Below are positions 7,512-15,465 of a DNA stretch of 50,135 nucleotides, one piece after another. Every line of letters begins with the position of its first letter. The stretch's first letter is position 1. This stretch comes from Bacteroidota bacterium (lineage in GTDB: Bacteria; Bacteroidota; Bacteroidia; Chitinophagales; Saprospiraceae): contig JAKQLF010000116.1 in assembly GCA_029567325.1 (NCBI GenBank), positions 1-50,135 on the forward strand, in the 5' to 3' direction. Position numbers and translations under genes: made by a program. Under the pieces are notes generated by a model, which was not told where the DNA came from, did not search any database, and saw only the letters and a list, made by a program, of their open reading frames with translations.

Positions 7512-8066
7512 ATGAGAACAGACGAAATTTGGCATAATAAAGTGAAATCAAAGGTAGTTGAAAAAAGATTCCCTCCACGGATTCAAAATGACCTTCAACG
7601 CCTTGATATACCTGCAAATTTGCCCGAAAAAGGAACGAGTTTATACTTATTTGGAGATACTGATACCGGGAAGACAATACTTGCCTCATTCATGTTACTT
7701 GAATATGAAAAAGAGTTGTACTTGAATAATTTGCCCGGGGAATCATTATTTGTAAATACCTGTGATTTATTTAATACTTTGAAAGAATCCTTTGAGAATA
7801 AAGAAATCACTGAGCAATCCATAATTAAAAAGTATCAACAAGTTCCATTTTTGGTCTTGGATGATTTTGGAACAATTAAACCTTCAGATTGGGTATATCA
7901 GACATTGTACCTCATTATTAATTACAGATATGAGCACTTACTTATCACTATTTTCACAAGTAATAATGACATGAAGAAAACAGAGTTGATGTTTGGGGAT
8001 AATAGGATTACAAGTAGAATTGAAAGAATGTGTCAAATCAAGAAAAAAACAAAATATAAGGTATGA
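7512..8066 (+). CDS. DnaC-like helicase loader ATPase
   Basis: A 184-residue AAA+ ATPase of the DnaC/IstB type: Walker A GDTDTGKT near residue 51, Walker B VLDDFGTIKPSDW, sensor I TIFTSNND, and the arginine-finger region NRITSRIERMC. It lacks the N-terminal helicase-binding extension of E. coli DnaC, as phage loaders often do. The stop overlaps the DnaB-like start as ATGA (8063-8066), indicating coupled translation with its client helicase. Its leader is repeat element C. Confidence 0.87.
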   Translation: MRTDEIWHNKVKSKVVEKRFPPRIQNDLQRLDIPANLPEKGTSLYLFGDTDTGKTILASFMLLEYEKELYLNNLPGESLFVNTCDLFNTLKESFENKEITEQSIIKKYQQVPFLVLDDFGTIKPSDWVYQTLYLIINYRYEHLLITIFTSNNDMKKTELMFGDNRITSRIERMCQIKKKTKYKV

Positions 8067-9610
8067 TTGAAAGAAAATTAGTGATTGGATTAATCACTTC
8101 AACTGAGTTTTTAAATACAATCAGACATAAAGTTAATGCTGATTTAATTGAATCACCGGTTGCAAAATTATTGGTCCGGTGGTGTCTTGATTATTACGAC
8201 CAATATCATGTAGCACCGGGGAAAAATATCGAACAGATTTATTATTCAAAACTAAAGACTTCCCGGATTCAAAAGGACTTAGCTGAGGAGATTGAGGAGG
8301 ACATATTACCGGGCTTATCAGAGGAATATGTGAAAGAGGGGGTTGATTTGGAGTACTTAATAAATCAATCAACTATTTACCTGACGGAAAGAGCATTGAC
8401 TGAGTTACAAAAAGGAATTGAGTTCTGTGTTGAAAAAGGTGACCTGAACCAAGCGGAGGAATTAATAGCACAACATAAAGTTATCACTGAGTCTGAAGAT
8501 GAGGTTCAATTAAATGGACAAGGCATTAATGAAATTGTAAAGGAAGCATTTACCAATAGTGCTGAACCGATTGTTGAATATCCGGGAGCGTTAGGGGAAA
8601 TGTGGAACGGGCAAATGATTAGAGGCAATTTTGTGGCTTTTTTATCTCCGGAAAAGAGAGGTAAGTCTTGGATGTTAATTGATATAGCAATACGAGCATC
8701 ACAGCAAGGCCGAAAAGTGGCATTTTTTCAGGCGGGAGATATGACAAGAAATCAACAGATACGCAGAATTGGAATCTATTTAGCACAGAAGTCTGACAAA
8801 GAAAAATATGTAGGGCAGCAATTTTTGCCGGTCAAAGATTGCCTCAAAAATCAACTAAATATTTGTGATAAAAATATACGTGAATGTGATTTTGGAGTGT
8901 TCGAGGATAGAGGGTGGAATGAAAAGACTTTACGGGATGAAATCACAAAACAAGATTTAATTGACGCATGGAATAATGAACAAAAGTACAAAAATTGTTA
9001 TAATTGTCAAGAATGGAAAACCAATCCTCTTGGTGCCGTATGGCTTCAGCAAGTCAATATCAAGAATACTTTGTCTGTAAAAGAAGCTCAATCACGCATT
9101 AATTCATTTTTTGTACAAAAAAATAGACAATTACGAATATCCACACACCCAAATGACACTTTATCAGTGAAAAAGATACAGTCGATTCTCAATAATTGGA
9201 AAGTGCGTGATGGATTTGTTCCCGATTTAATTGTTATTGATTATGCCGATTTATTGGTGCCTGATGACTCAAGAATTGAATTCAGACATCAACAGAATAA
9301 AATTTGGAAATCGTTACGCGGTTTGAATCAGAAATTGGATTGTTTATTAATTACTGCTACTCAGTCTGATGCAAATTCATACGAACAAAATAGTCTCCGT
9401 TTGAAAAACTTTTCAGAGGACAAAAGAAAATATGCTCATGTGACTGCTATGTATGCCTTGAACCAAGACCCTTTAGGACGAGAGAAAAAATTGGGCATAC
9501 TTCGCGTTGGAGAGTTGATTTTACGGGAAGACGAGTTTGATATGACAAAACAAGTTACTGTACTCCAATCCCTGAAGACCGGAAGACCGGTTTGCGGTTC
9601 TTATTTTTAA
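8063..9610 (+). CDS. DnaB-like replicative helicase with Cys-rich insertion
   Basis: A 515-residue RecA-fold replicative helicase. An N-terminal helical domain (about 1-140) precedes the motor: Walker A variant SPEKRGKSW near residue 198, motif 1a VAFFQAGDM, Walker B LIVIDYADLL near residue 390, and sensor motif LLITATQSD. The motor carries an insertion (about 258-320) with Cys in CLKNQLNIC, REC and NCYNC, probably a zinc-binding knuckle. It is longer than E. coli DnaB mainly because of this insertion. Upstream loader and primase genes complete the primosome. Confidence 0.88.
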   Translation: MIERKLVIGLITSTEFLNTIRHKVNADLIESPVAKLLVRWCLDYYDQYHVAPGKNIEQIYYSKLKTSRIQKDLAEEIEEDILPGLSEEYVKEGVDLEYLINQSTIYLTERALTELQKGIEFCVEKGDLNQAEELIAQHKVITESEDEVQLNGQGINEIVKEAFTNSAEPIVEYPGALGEMWNGQMIRGNFVAFLSPEKRGKSWMLIDIAIRASQQGRKVAFFQAGDMTRNQQIRRIGIYLAQKSDKEKYVGQQFLPVKDCLKNQLNICDKNIRECDFGVFEDRGWNEKTLRDEITKQDLIDAWNNEQKYKNCYNCQEWKTNPLGAVWLQQVNIKNTLSVKEAQSRINSFFVQKNRQLRISTHPNDTLSVKKIQSILNNWKVRDGFVPDLIVIDYADLLVPDDSRIEFRHQQNKIWKSLRGLNQKLDCLLITATQSDANSYEQNSLRLKNFSEDKRKYAHVTAMYALNQDPLGREKKLGILRVGELILREDEFDMTKQVTVLQSLKTGRPVCGSYF

Positions 9611-9669
9611 CATAAATCAAAATGAGTCAAATTGTATTATATATTTCATAAACAATAAAACACAAAACA

Positions 9670-9912
9670 ATGAAACAGAAAAACAGAAAAAAAAGAGTGG
9701 TGAAAGATTTTGGATTTGTAAAATATTTCTCCATTGACGCATCCCCTCACACTCACTTTGATGCAGTAAGAGGAGTGTTTACTTATTTTGCAAAAAATAT
9801 TAAAAAAATAGATTCAAGAAAATTTTTGTGGTCCGGAAAGGGAACATATATAAAAGCAAAGCATGGAGAATTAAGACATCCATTGGACAAATCAACACCA
9901 ATATATAAATGA
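9670..9912 (+). CDS. Hypothetical basic protein (80 aa)
   Basis: An ATG in an AAAACA context after a 59-bp gap containing TATATTTC (9640-9647), a weak promoter candidate. The product is strongly basic at its N-terminus (KQKNRKKRVVKDFG) and has no recognisable domain; nucleic-acid binding is possible from charge only. Its stop overlaps the next start as ATGA (9909-9912), coupling it to the Rad50 C-half gene. Confidence 0.55.
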   Translation: MKQKNRKKRVVKDFGFVKYFSIDASPHTHFDAVRGVFTYFAKNIKKIDSRKFLWSGKGTYIKAKHGELRHPLDKSTPIYK

Positions 9913-10526
9913 AAGAAATTCGTAAAAAATTAGAGCGGTTAATCGGAGAACGAAATCAAATCAAGAACCAAATTAAATTGGTCCGAAATGATATTGTGTC
10001 TTTGAAAAATTCATTGTATCAACATGAGCAGGCCCGGGAAGTAATAAGAGAGGTTGGAATCAAGACCCAACAATTACTCCAATACCATATATCAGACATT
10101 ACAAGCCTTGCGTTGGAATCTGTATTTGATGACCCCTACCAATTAAAAGTTGAATTTGTTCAGCGTAGAAATAAGACTGAATGTGATTTGTTATTTGTCA
10201 GGGATAAAATCGAAGTAGACCCAATGGAATCAAGTGGTTATGGAGCTGTTGACGTGGCTTCTTTTGCTCTCCGGGTAGCATCTTGGTCCATGAAGAATCC
10301 AAGAAGTAGAAATGTAATTATATTAGATGAACCACTGCGGTTTTTGTCTGAAGATAGACAAGCCGCAGCGAGTCAAATGATTCAAGAGTTGTCACAGAGA
10401 TTAAACATACAATTTATAATTGTGACCCATGAGGAGGTTTTAACTCAATATGCTGACAAAGTGTTTCAAGTATCAATAAAGAACAAAGTATCACAAATAA
10501 AATCAACAGAGCATGAAAAAATTTAA
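9909..10526 (+). CDS. Rad50/SbcC-like ATPase, C-terminal half
   Basis: A 205-residue protein that has only the C-terminal part of a Rad50/SbcC (T4 gp46-type) ATPase: a short coiled coil (about 1-60), the ABC signature as SSGYGAVD (108-115), Walker B with catalytic Glu in VIILDEP (136-142), a D-loop region, and the switch His in FIIVTHEE. It has no Walker A. The missing half (Walker A, long coiled coil, zinc hook) is encoded at 42630-43829 on the other strand. Together they should form the ATP sandwich that works with the SbcD/Mre11-like nuclease at 41747-42625. Confidence 0.8.
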   Translation: MKEIRKKLERLIGERNQIKNQIKLVRNDIVSLKNSLYQHEQAREVIREVGIKTQQLLQYHISDITSLALESVFDDPYQLKVEFVQRRNKTECDLLFVRDKIEVDPMESSGYGAVDVASFALRVASWSMKNPRSRNVIILDEPLRFLSEDRQAAASQMIQELSQRLNIQFIIVTHEEVLTQYADKVFQVSIKNKVSQIKSTEHEKI

Positions 10527-11030
10527 AAAATCGGAAGTGTTTTATAAAGACGGTTTTTTCATAAAAAAATAGGCCGTATTAAAATTGGGGATGTCATACA
10601 AATTGGTAAAAGTCAATATCAAAGAGTTCAAAGGTCTGAGTCTGATTCTAATATTACTACTTGTAATTTATGTTGTTTCAGTAAGAAAGTAAAAAAAGAA
10701 TTATTATGCATTGCATTACCATTACCTTGTATGGATTCTTATTACATCAAAATCAATACAACCCCACCTATCATTAAAGCGATTACAGGCTATTTTAAGA
10801 GATTTTGGTATTTATTGGAAGTATTATTCGTTTTTTATTATTTTGTTATCTTAGATAGCTTAAAAACACCTGTACTTTGGTTTATTTTCCGATTGATATT
10901 GGGTACAATTATTTTACATATAATCTTGGTAATATTTTTATTACGACATCCTTTATTGATTTGGTTATTTGATTCTGAGTTGGATGAGTTAAAAAATGAT
11001 ATTAAAAGAGATAATTACATTACTTATTAA
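10513..11030 (+). CDS. Cys-rich membrane protein needing a -1 frameshift
   Basis: An ATG at 10513 opens a 19-codon frame (MKKFKKSEVFYKDGFFIKK) that stops at TAG 10570-10572. The -1 frame is open across the A7 run at 10563-10569 and continues to 11030 as KIGRIKIGDVIQIGKSQYQ, then CNLCCF...LLC...PLPC, then two membrane helices and a charged tail. The joined product is about 172 aa. Its first part has the GD-x5-G-x-x-Y and clustered-Cys layout also seen in the products of 41517-41747 and 44236-44466. The late ATG at 10731 is probably internal. Either A AAA AAA is a real slip site or one A is missing (mutation or read error). Confidence 0.55.
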
Positions 11031-11434
11031 TGGAGTACTCATTACAAATACTACTCAAAAAGAGGGCAGAAATAAATACTATTTGTAATTCAATCCCGGC
11101 TTGGAGTACTGACTACAAAGTTCTTCAAAATAAGATGCAGGACATTGATTTTGCTGTTAATGCTATTGAACAAGGACAAAGAATATCCTCAAAACAACGA
11201 TTATCTAAAAACAGAAATATTATGAAGTATCATGTTCAGAGTGTGCGAGTATTCAGAGCAGGGGAATGGATTTACAAAAAAGAATACAATAAAGAAATGA
11301 CTGACGAAGAAATGGATATTATACAACATGATTTGTCTATTTTATTTGTAGTACCAATGTCTGCAATCGGATTTATCAAATCAGAAACAGAAACTCAAGA
11401 ACAAAAGAACAAAAGAAAATACGGAATGCTATAA
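11030..11434 (+). CDS. Hypothetical protein (134 aa)
   Basis: Start and upstream stop overlap as TAATG at 11028-11032. The 134-residue product begins with a helical, coiled-coil-like segment (residues 1-50) and ends with a charged tail (ETETQEQKNKRKYGML). No motif identified. Operon position links it to the membrane protein upstream, nothing more. Confidence 0.6.
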   Translation: MEYSLQILLKKRAEINTICNSIPAWSTDYKVLQNKMQDIDFAVNAIEQGQRISSKQRLSKNRNIMKYHVQSVRVFRAGEWIYKKEYNKEMTDEEMDIIQHDLSILFVVPMSAIGFIKSETETQEQKNKRKYGML

Positions 11435-11486
11435 ATGAAATTAACATTGCTTGTATAATAGATTGAAACCTAAAAACCAAAAAAAT

Positions 11487-11831
11487 ATGAACATGGAAAT
11501 GACAGACATGAATAGAATTGAAGTTGGTGATGAATTCACAGTGGACATTCTTGTTTCTGAAAGGAACGGAAGTCTGATTACAAGAATCAATGGAATTGTA
11601 ACTTTCCTTGAAGTTGGCAGTGATGTTGTAGCACCTGCTTCAACATGGGTGGTCAGAATCATTGAAATACATAAGGCATTCATGAAAGCAGAGACTCTTG
11701 TAAAAATAAGAACAGCTCGTCAAAACTTACTACTCCTACAAGAAAAAATCAAGCAATTTGAAAAACTAAAACAGCCACACAAAAGGAAAGAAGCACCAAA
11801 GTATCAATATAAAACCAAAAACCAATTATAA
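11487..11831 (+). CDS. Hypothetical protein with short β domain
   Basis: The ATG at 11487 follows AAAAAT; earlier in-frame codons lack an ATG in a good context. The 114-residue product has an N-terminal β-rich part (RIEVGDEFTVDILVSERNG ... VVRIIEIHKA), shaped like a small OB or SH3 barrel, and a basic helical tail. No family can be named with confidence. The stop overlaps the next ATG as TAATG (11829-11833). Confidence 0.55.
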   Translation: MNMEMTDMNRIEVGDEFTVDILVSERNGSLITRINGIVTFLEVGSDVVAPASTWVVRIIEIHKAFMKAETLVKIRTARQNLLLLQEKIKQFEKLKQPHKRKEAPKYQYKTKNQL

Positions 11832-12061
11832 TGGAAATAACAGTAATGTTTGAAGTGATAAATGGCAACCTGATGCTGAAGCCTGAAATCAGGGAACGTG
11901 TGGTTGAATTATGTACTGAACCCCACGTTGCAGGGATGGGAACACCAAGGTTTCATGCGGTGGAATTTTTATTTCGGAGATTCCAATTAATAGGGATACC
12001 TCACCCTTTGGTAATGTCAACAAGAATAGTAGATTCAATCATCCAACACAATCAAGAATAA
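11831..12061 (+). CDS. Hypothetical protein (76 aa)
   Basis: Coupled to the gene upstream through TAATG. The 76-residue product is soluble by composition and partly helical, with a conserved-looking middle (GMGTPRFHAVEFLFRRFQL). I recognise no family. Confidence 0.5.
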   Translation: MEITVMFEVINGNLMLKPEIRERVVELCTEPHVAGMGTPRFHAVEFLFRRFQLIGIPHPLVMSTRIVDSIIQHNQE

Positions 12062-12066
12062 AAACA

Positions 12067-12519
12067 ATGGCAAATACTCCTCTTTATAACGAAACAAATA
12101 AACAAATATTTGAAAGAATATTGTTGGAAAAGTTTAGATTGATTCACATGGAATCAGTTAATGTATCCTTATTTACGGAGGAATCTGTAATGGAATTTGC
12201 TCAGTGGTGTAAATATAAAATAACAAAGGAATTTTGGAGCCAAAAGAATAGAACAGCACACACCTTTGAAATCCAAATACCTTCGTCATGGTGGCAGCAT
12301 TTTAAACAAGATAACATCCATTGGAAATGGTTTTTAAAAAGGTATCCAATCAAAACTACCACCATGCGTAAAACAATTCAAATTGATGCCCGCAGAGTGT
12401 TTATTGATATGCCTTGCCTAAAGGATGAGAATGGTAATAATTATGAGTACAAAGAGTTGGTTCAGATAATAAACCAATCATCAGAGTGTAACAAGTTTGA
12501 TTTTAGAATACCCAAATAA
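12067..12519 (+). CDS. Hypothetical protein (150 aa)
   Basis: A 150-residue protein starting 5 bp after the previous stop. It is rich in Trp and Phe (FEIQIPSSWWQHFKQDNIHW) with a β-strand-like C-terminal part. No catalytic or metal motif is seen. It is the last clearly coding gene before a poorly coding stretch at 12520-12924. Confidence 0.6.
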   Translation: MANTPLYNETNKQIFERILLEKFRLIHMESVNVSLFTEESVMEFAQWCKYKITKEFWSQKNRTAHTFEIQIPSSWWQHFKQDNIHWKWFLKRYPIKTTTMRKTIQIDARRVFIDMPCLKDENGNNYEYKELVQIINQSSECNKFDFRIPK

Positions 12520-12924
12520 TAGAATGTATTTAATCACAATCACATACAGCATTATTCTTGGATTTATCTACCAAATGGTGGTAATCCCTCACAACGTCAC
12601 AAAAGTTACATTATGCTTTCCTGCAATGATTGGAAATAAAAGCGACACAAAGGGGTTTCCACCATTATTGTCATATTTTCGGATTGCCTATTCAATGGCA
12701 TTTATATAGACAGCCGTGTACTGAGGCACGGAATCCTCGAAAACAAAAACAATTTGTTCCTCCTGCAACACATATAAAATCAGGGGAGTAAGATTTACCA
12801 CTATTTGGATATTACGGAAAAGGTGGGGCAATGAGGACGGGCTCACAGAAAAGTGAAAGGCTTTTTAAAACAAAAAACAATTCTCTAAGTAAAAAAAGAA
12901 CGAAACACCTCAAACAGAAATCCA
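12520..12924 (+). other. Poorly coding stretch, possible decayed gene
   Basis: A frame from ATG 12524 to TAG 12709 would give 61 hydrophobic residues, but its composition is not convincing and a second frame over the same bases (including YLPNGGNPSQRHKSY) looks more protein-like before it also meets a stop. After 12710 all frames are broken. A hairpin CCGTG/CACGG sits at 12714-12731, overlapping an alternative GAGG/CCTC pairing. This looks like remnants of one or two genes or a regulatory leader, not an intact gene. Confidence 0.35.
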
Positions 12925-13113
12925 ATGCCGAAAAGATTCACAATAACAATGACAGGAACACCAATTGGAGTGTTTCATAATCGTTATTGCAAAAGTGGAT
13001 GTATATACTGGCATTCAAGAATCAACAATCCTGAAGGCTTTCAGGAATACACAGTGGTTATCTTATTTGAGGATTTACAAACACCAATCCAATTGCCCTC
13101 TACTTATGGTTAA
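12925..13113 (+). CDS. Hypothetical protein (62 aa)
   Basis: An ATG after AAATCCA with a 62-residue product (MPKRFTITMTGTPIGVFHNR...), β-rich with one Cys pair (CKSGC). It is the last frame before the terminator at 13152-13184, which suggests it is a real transcribed gene. No family recognised. Confidence 0.45.
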   Translation: MPKRFTITMTGTPIGVFHNRYCKSGCIYWHSRINNPEGFQEYTVVILFEDLQTPIQLPSTYG

Positions 13114-13151
13114 AATCATCTCCTAATAATACAGAATATAACAATAAAACT

Positions 13152-13184
13152 AAAACCCCTCCGCTCAAATTGGAGGGGTTTTTT
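13152..13184 (+). terminator. Strong intrinsic terminator before the late genes
   Basis: Perfect 11-bp stem AAAACCCCTCC (13152-13162) and GGAGGGGTTTT (13172-13182), 9-nt loop, and a T-run on the plus strand. The A-run on the 5' side means it could work in both directions. It separates the replication/accessory genes from the packaging and virion genes. Confidence 0.92.
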
Positions 13185-13310
13185 ATTTAGAATGGATATA
13201 AATACCACTACATCATTAAATTTTAACACTATACAAATCAGTAAATTGAATGTTTTAAACTTTAGCGAAAAAAGAAGCAAAATCATAGCAAAGAGAAAAA
13301 TATACCACCG

Positions 13311-13318
13311 TATATTTG
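13311..13318 (+). promoter_or_regulatory. Candidate late promoter, TAnnTTTG box
   Basis: TATATTTG is an exact match to the Bacteroidota -7 consensus TAnnTTTG. It lies 22 bp before the TerS ATG and just after the terminator, where a new promoter is expected. A good TTG box about 20 bp upstream is missing, so use of a host primary sigma factor is uncertain; the phage sigma-like factor (4146-4610) could be involved. It overlaps the palindrome at 13315-13336. Confidence 0.45.
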
Positions 13319-13336
13319 GTGTAAAATCACACCAAA
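13315..13336 (+). promoter_or_regulatory. Operator-like palindrome TTTGGTGT-N6-ACACCAAA
   Basis: Perfect 8-bp inverted arms TTTGGTGT (13315-13322) and ACACCAAA (13329-13336) with a 6-bp AT spacer, ending 3 bp before the TerS start and overlapping the candidate -7 box. The size and spacing suit a dimeric DNA-binding regulator, possibly the small terminase or the winged-helix protein at 3495. As RNA it would form a hairpin hiding the TerS start. Confidence 0.5.
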
Positions 13337-13339
13337 CCA

Positions 13340-13915
13340 ATGGAAAGAACAAGACATTCAACAGCAACTTTATGGAAAGACAACATGCCTGATAGAGCAT
13401 ACCGTCTTGCATTGCTTGGAATGACTCAGACAGAAATTGCTTTGATACTTGGTATCCATATTACTACTTTTGAAGATTGGCTCCAAAAAAAAGAAGAATT
13501 TAAAGAAGCTATATTAAGAGGAAGACATGAAGCAGACGGTCATATTGTAGAATCTCTTTACAGAAAAGCCACCGGGTACTCTCATCCGGATACCCAATTC
13601 TTTGTAATAAAAGGTGAAGTCGTTGAAGTTCCAACCACAAAACATTACCCCCCTGATACCGCTGCTGCTATATTCTTATTGAAGAACAGAACGCGTGATT
13701 TAACAAATCCATGGATTGACCTACGAAGACAAGAAGTAACAGGAAAGAATGGTGGAGCAATAGAATTAAAAGACCTTGACAATTTGGATTTATCGGACCT
13801 CTCTAATGAGGAACTTGAAGTCATGTTAAAAATGATTCCAAACATCCGTCAGAAAATTAACAGTAAAAAAGGTGATTCCGAAGAATACGAATACCTAAAT
13901 GAGAATGAAGATTAA
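13340..13915 (+). CDS. terS: Terminase small subunit
   Basis: A 191-residue protein with an N-terminal helix-turn-helix (YRLALLGMTQTEIALILG then TTFEDWLQ, residues about 20-50), a central helical and β region, and an acidic C-terminal tail (EEYEYLNENED). This is the usual layout of small terminase proteins that bind the packaging site and load DNA on the large subunit. The large-subunit gene follows after 6 bp. The start at 13340 is preferred because the HTH needs it and a palindrome ends just before it. Confidence 0.85.
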   Translation: MERTRHSTATLWKDNMPDRAYRLALLGMTQTEIALILGIHITTFEDWLQKKEEFKEAILRGRHEADGHIVESLYRKATGYSHPDTQFFVIKGEVVEVPTTKHYPPDTAAAIFLLKNRTRDLTNPWIDLRRQEVTGKNGGAIELKDLDNLDLSDLSNEELEVMLKMIPNIRQKINSKKGDSEEYEYLNENED

Positions 13916-13921
13916 ATCAAA

Positions 13922-15457
13922 ATGAATAGAACCACTCCAATAAATACTACCGGAATATCTGACAAAAAACAGGTATTCCAAACACTTATTGGTAACCCCG
14001 GGCTAATCGTAAGAGAATTAAATAACAGGTCCTTTTTTCATTTCCTCCAATACTTTTGGTCTGTAATCAGTTCTGAAGAGTTAATCCTTAATTGGCATAT
14101 TGAATACCTATGTAATGAATTACAAGAAGTGGCCGAAAGAGTAGGAGATAATAAACCTAAATTGAATGATATACTAATAAATATCCCTCCCGGAACTACA
14201 AAAACAACAATTGTGTCAATCATGTTTGTAGCATGGTGTTGGTCGAGATGGTATTGGATGAGATTCATTACTGCCTCCTATTCTTCACCATTGGCATTGG
14301 AAAGCTCTGAAACATGTAGGGACTTAATCCGTAGTAATGAATACCGGGCCATATATCCGGAAATCGGAATTAAAGAAGATAAGGACACCAAGTCAAATTA
14401 CCGGGTGATTAAAAAAACAAAGATATTACAAGGTCAAGTAGCACAATCAATTCTTGGTGGTAACAGATATACCACATCAGTCGGTGGGTCTGTGACGGGA
14501 TTCCATGCACACATTATTATTTGGGATGACCCGATTAACCCACATGAGGCAACAAGTTCCACGGTACTCAATTCAACTAACAGATGGATTGACCAAGTCA
14601 TATCTACAAGAAAAGTGGACAAAAAGATTGCCGTAACAATCGGAATCATGCAACGCGTAAATCAGAATGACCCCTCAGGACATTTATTAGATAAACAGAA
14701 ATCCAATCTAAAACATATTTGCCTTCCCGGGGAAATTATCAATTACTCTGACCAAGTTAAACCAATAGAATTGAAGAAGTATTATAAGGATGGATTACTT
14801 GACCCTACACGCCTCAACAAGGCTGTGTTAAATGAGATGGAGGAGGATTTAGGGCAATATGGATATGCCGGGCAAGTAGGGCAAAAACCGACACCTCCCG
14901 GAGGCGGAATGTTTAAAGTTGATAAGTTTGAAATCATTGACACCCTACCTCACATTGATGAGATGGAACAAATAGTCAGGTATTGGGATAAAGCAGGAAC
15001 TCAGGGTGGAGGATGTTTCACTGTTGGTTGTAAAATGACAAAATTACGGTCCGGGAAATTCATTATAATTGATATAAAGAGAGGCCAATGGGGAACAGAT
15101 GAAAGAGAACGTCGGATTCTCAATACTGCAGAATTTGATGGAGCAAGAACAGACCATTGGATTGAGCAAGAACCGGGGTCAGGTGGAAAGGAATCTGCAG
15201 AATCAACAAAAAGGAACTTAGCAGGACATAAAATTTATGCTGATTTACCCAAAGGAGATAAGATTTACAGAGCTGACCCTTATTCCGTTCAGGTGAACAA
15301 TGGGAATATTATGTTGTTGAGGGGTGAATGGAACAGAGAATTCATAAATGAACATGAAAACTTCCCTTTTAGCACATATAAGGACCAAGTTGATGCTGCT
15401 TCCGGAGCATTTAGTAAAGTAAATGGAAAGAGAAAAGCCCGTGCGGTAAATAAATAA
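13922..15457 (+). CDS. terL: Terminase large subunit (packaging ATPase/nuclease)
   Basis: A 511-residue DNA-packaging motor. The ATPase domain has a Walker A variant in NIPPGTTKTT (near residue 88) and Walker B IIIWDDP (near 200). The RNase H-fold nuclease domain starts at VRYWDKAGT (first Asp near residue 355) and ends with DQVDAASGAF (Asp near 490). Length and motif spacing are standard. It cuts concatemers and pumps DNA through the portal encoded next. Confidence 0.97.
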   Translation: MNRTTPINTTGISDKKQVFQTLIGNPGLIVRELNNRSFFHFLQYFWSVISSEELILNWHIEYLCNELQEVAERVGDNKPKLNDILINIPPGTTKTTIVSIMFVAWCWSRWYWMRFITASYSSPLALESSETCRDLIRSNEYRAIYPEIGIKEDKDTKSNYRVIKKTKILQGQVAQSILGGNRYTTSVGGSVTGFHAHIIIWDDPINPHEATSSTVLNSTNRWIDQVISTRKVDKKIAVTIGIMQRVNQNDPSGHLLDKQKSNLKHICLPGEIINYSDQVKPIELKKYYKDGLLDPTRLNKAVLNEMEEDLGQYGYAGQVGQKPTPPGGGMFKVDKFEIIDTLPHIDEMEQIVRYWDKAGTQGGGCFTVGCKMTKLRSGKFIIIDIKRGQWGTDERERRILNTAEFDGARTDHWIEQEPGSGGKESAESTKRNLAGHKIYADLPKGDKIYRADPYSVQVNNGNIMLLRGEWNREFINEHENFPFSTYKDQVDAASGAFSKVNGKRKARAVNK

Positions 15458-15465
15458 CAAAAATC

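Noticed and set aside
12497-12709. A 70-codon frame starting with TTG in the preceding gene
   Set aside because: It depends on a TTG start and overlaps a better gene; a shorter ATG version remains weak and is described only as part of the poorly coding stretch.
13192-13392. A 66-codon plus-strand frame after the terminator
   Set aside because: It overlaps the terS start, the promoter box and the palindrome in another frame, and its composition is poor.
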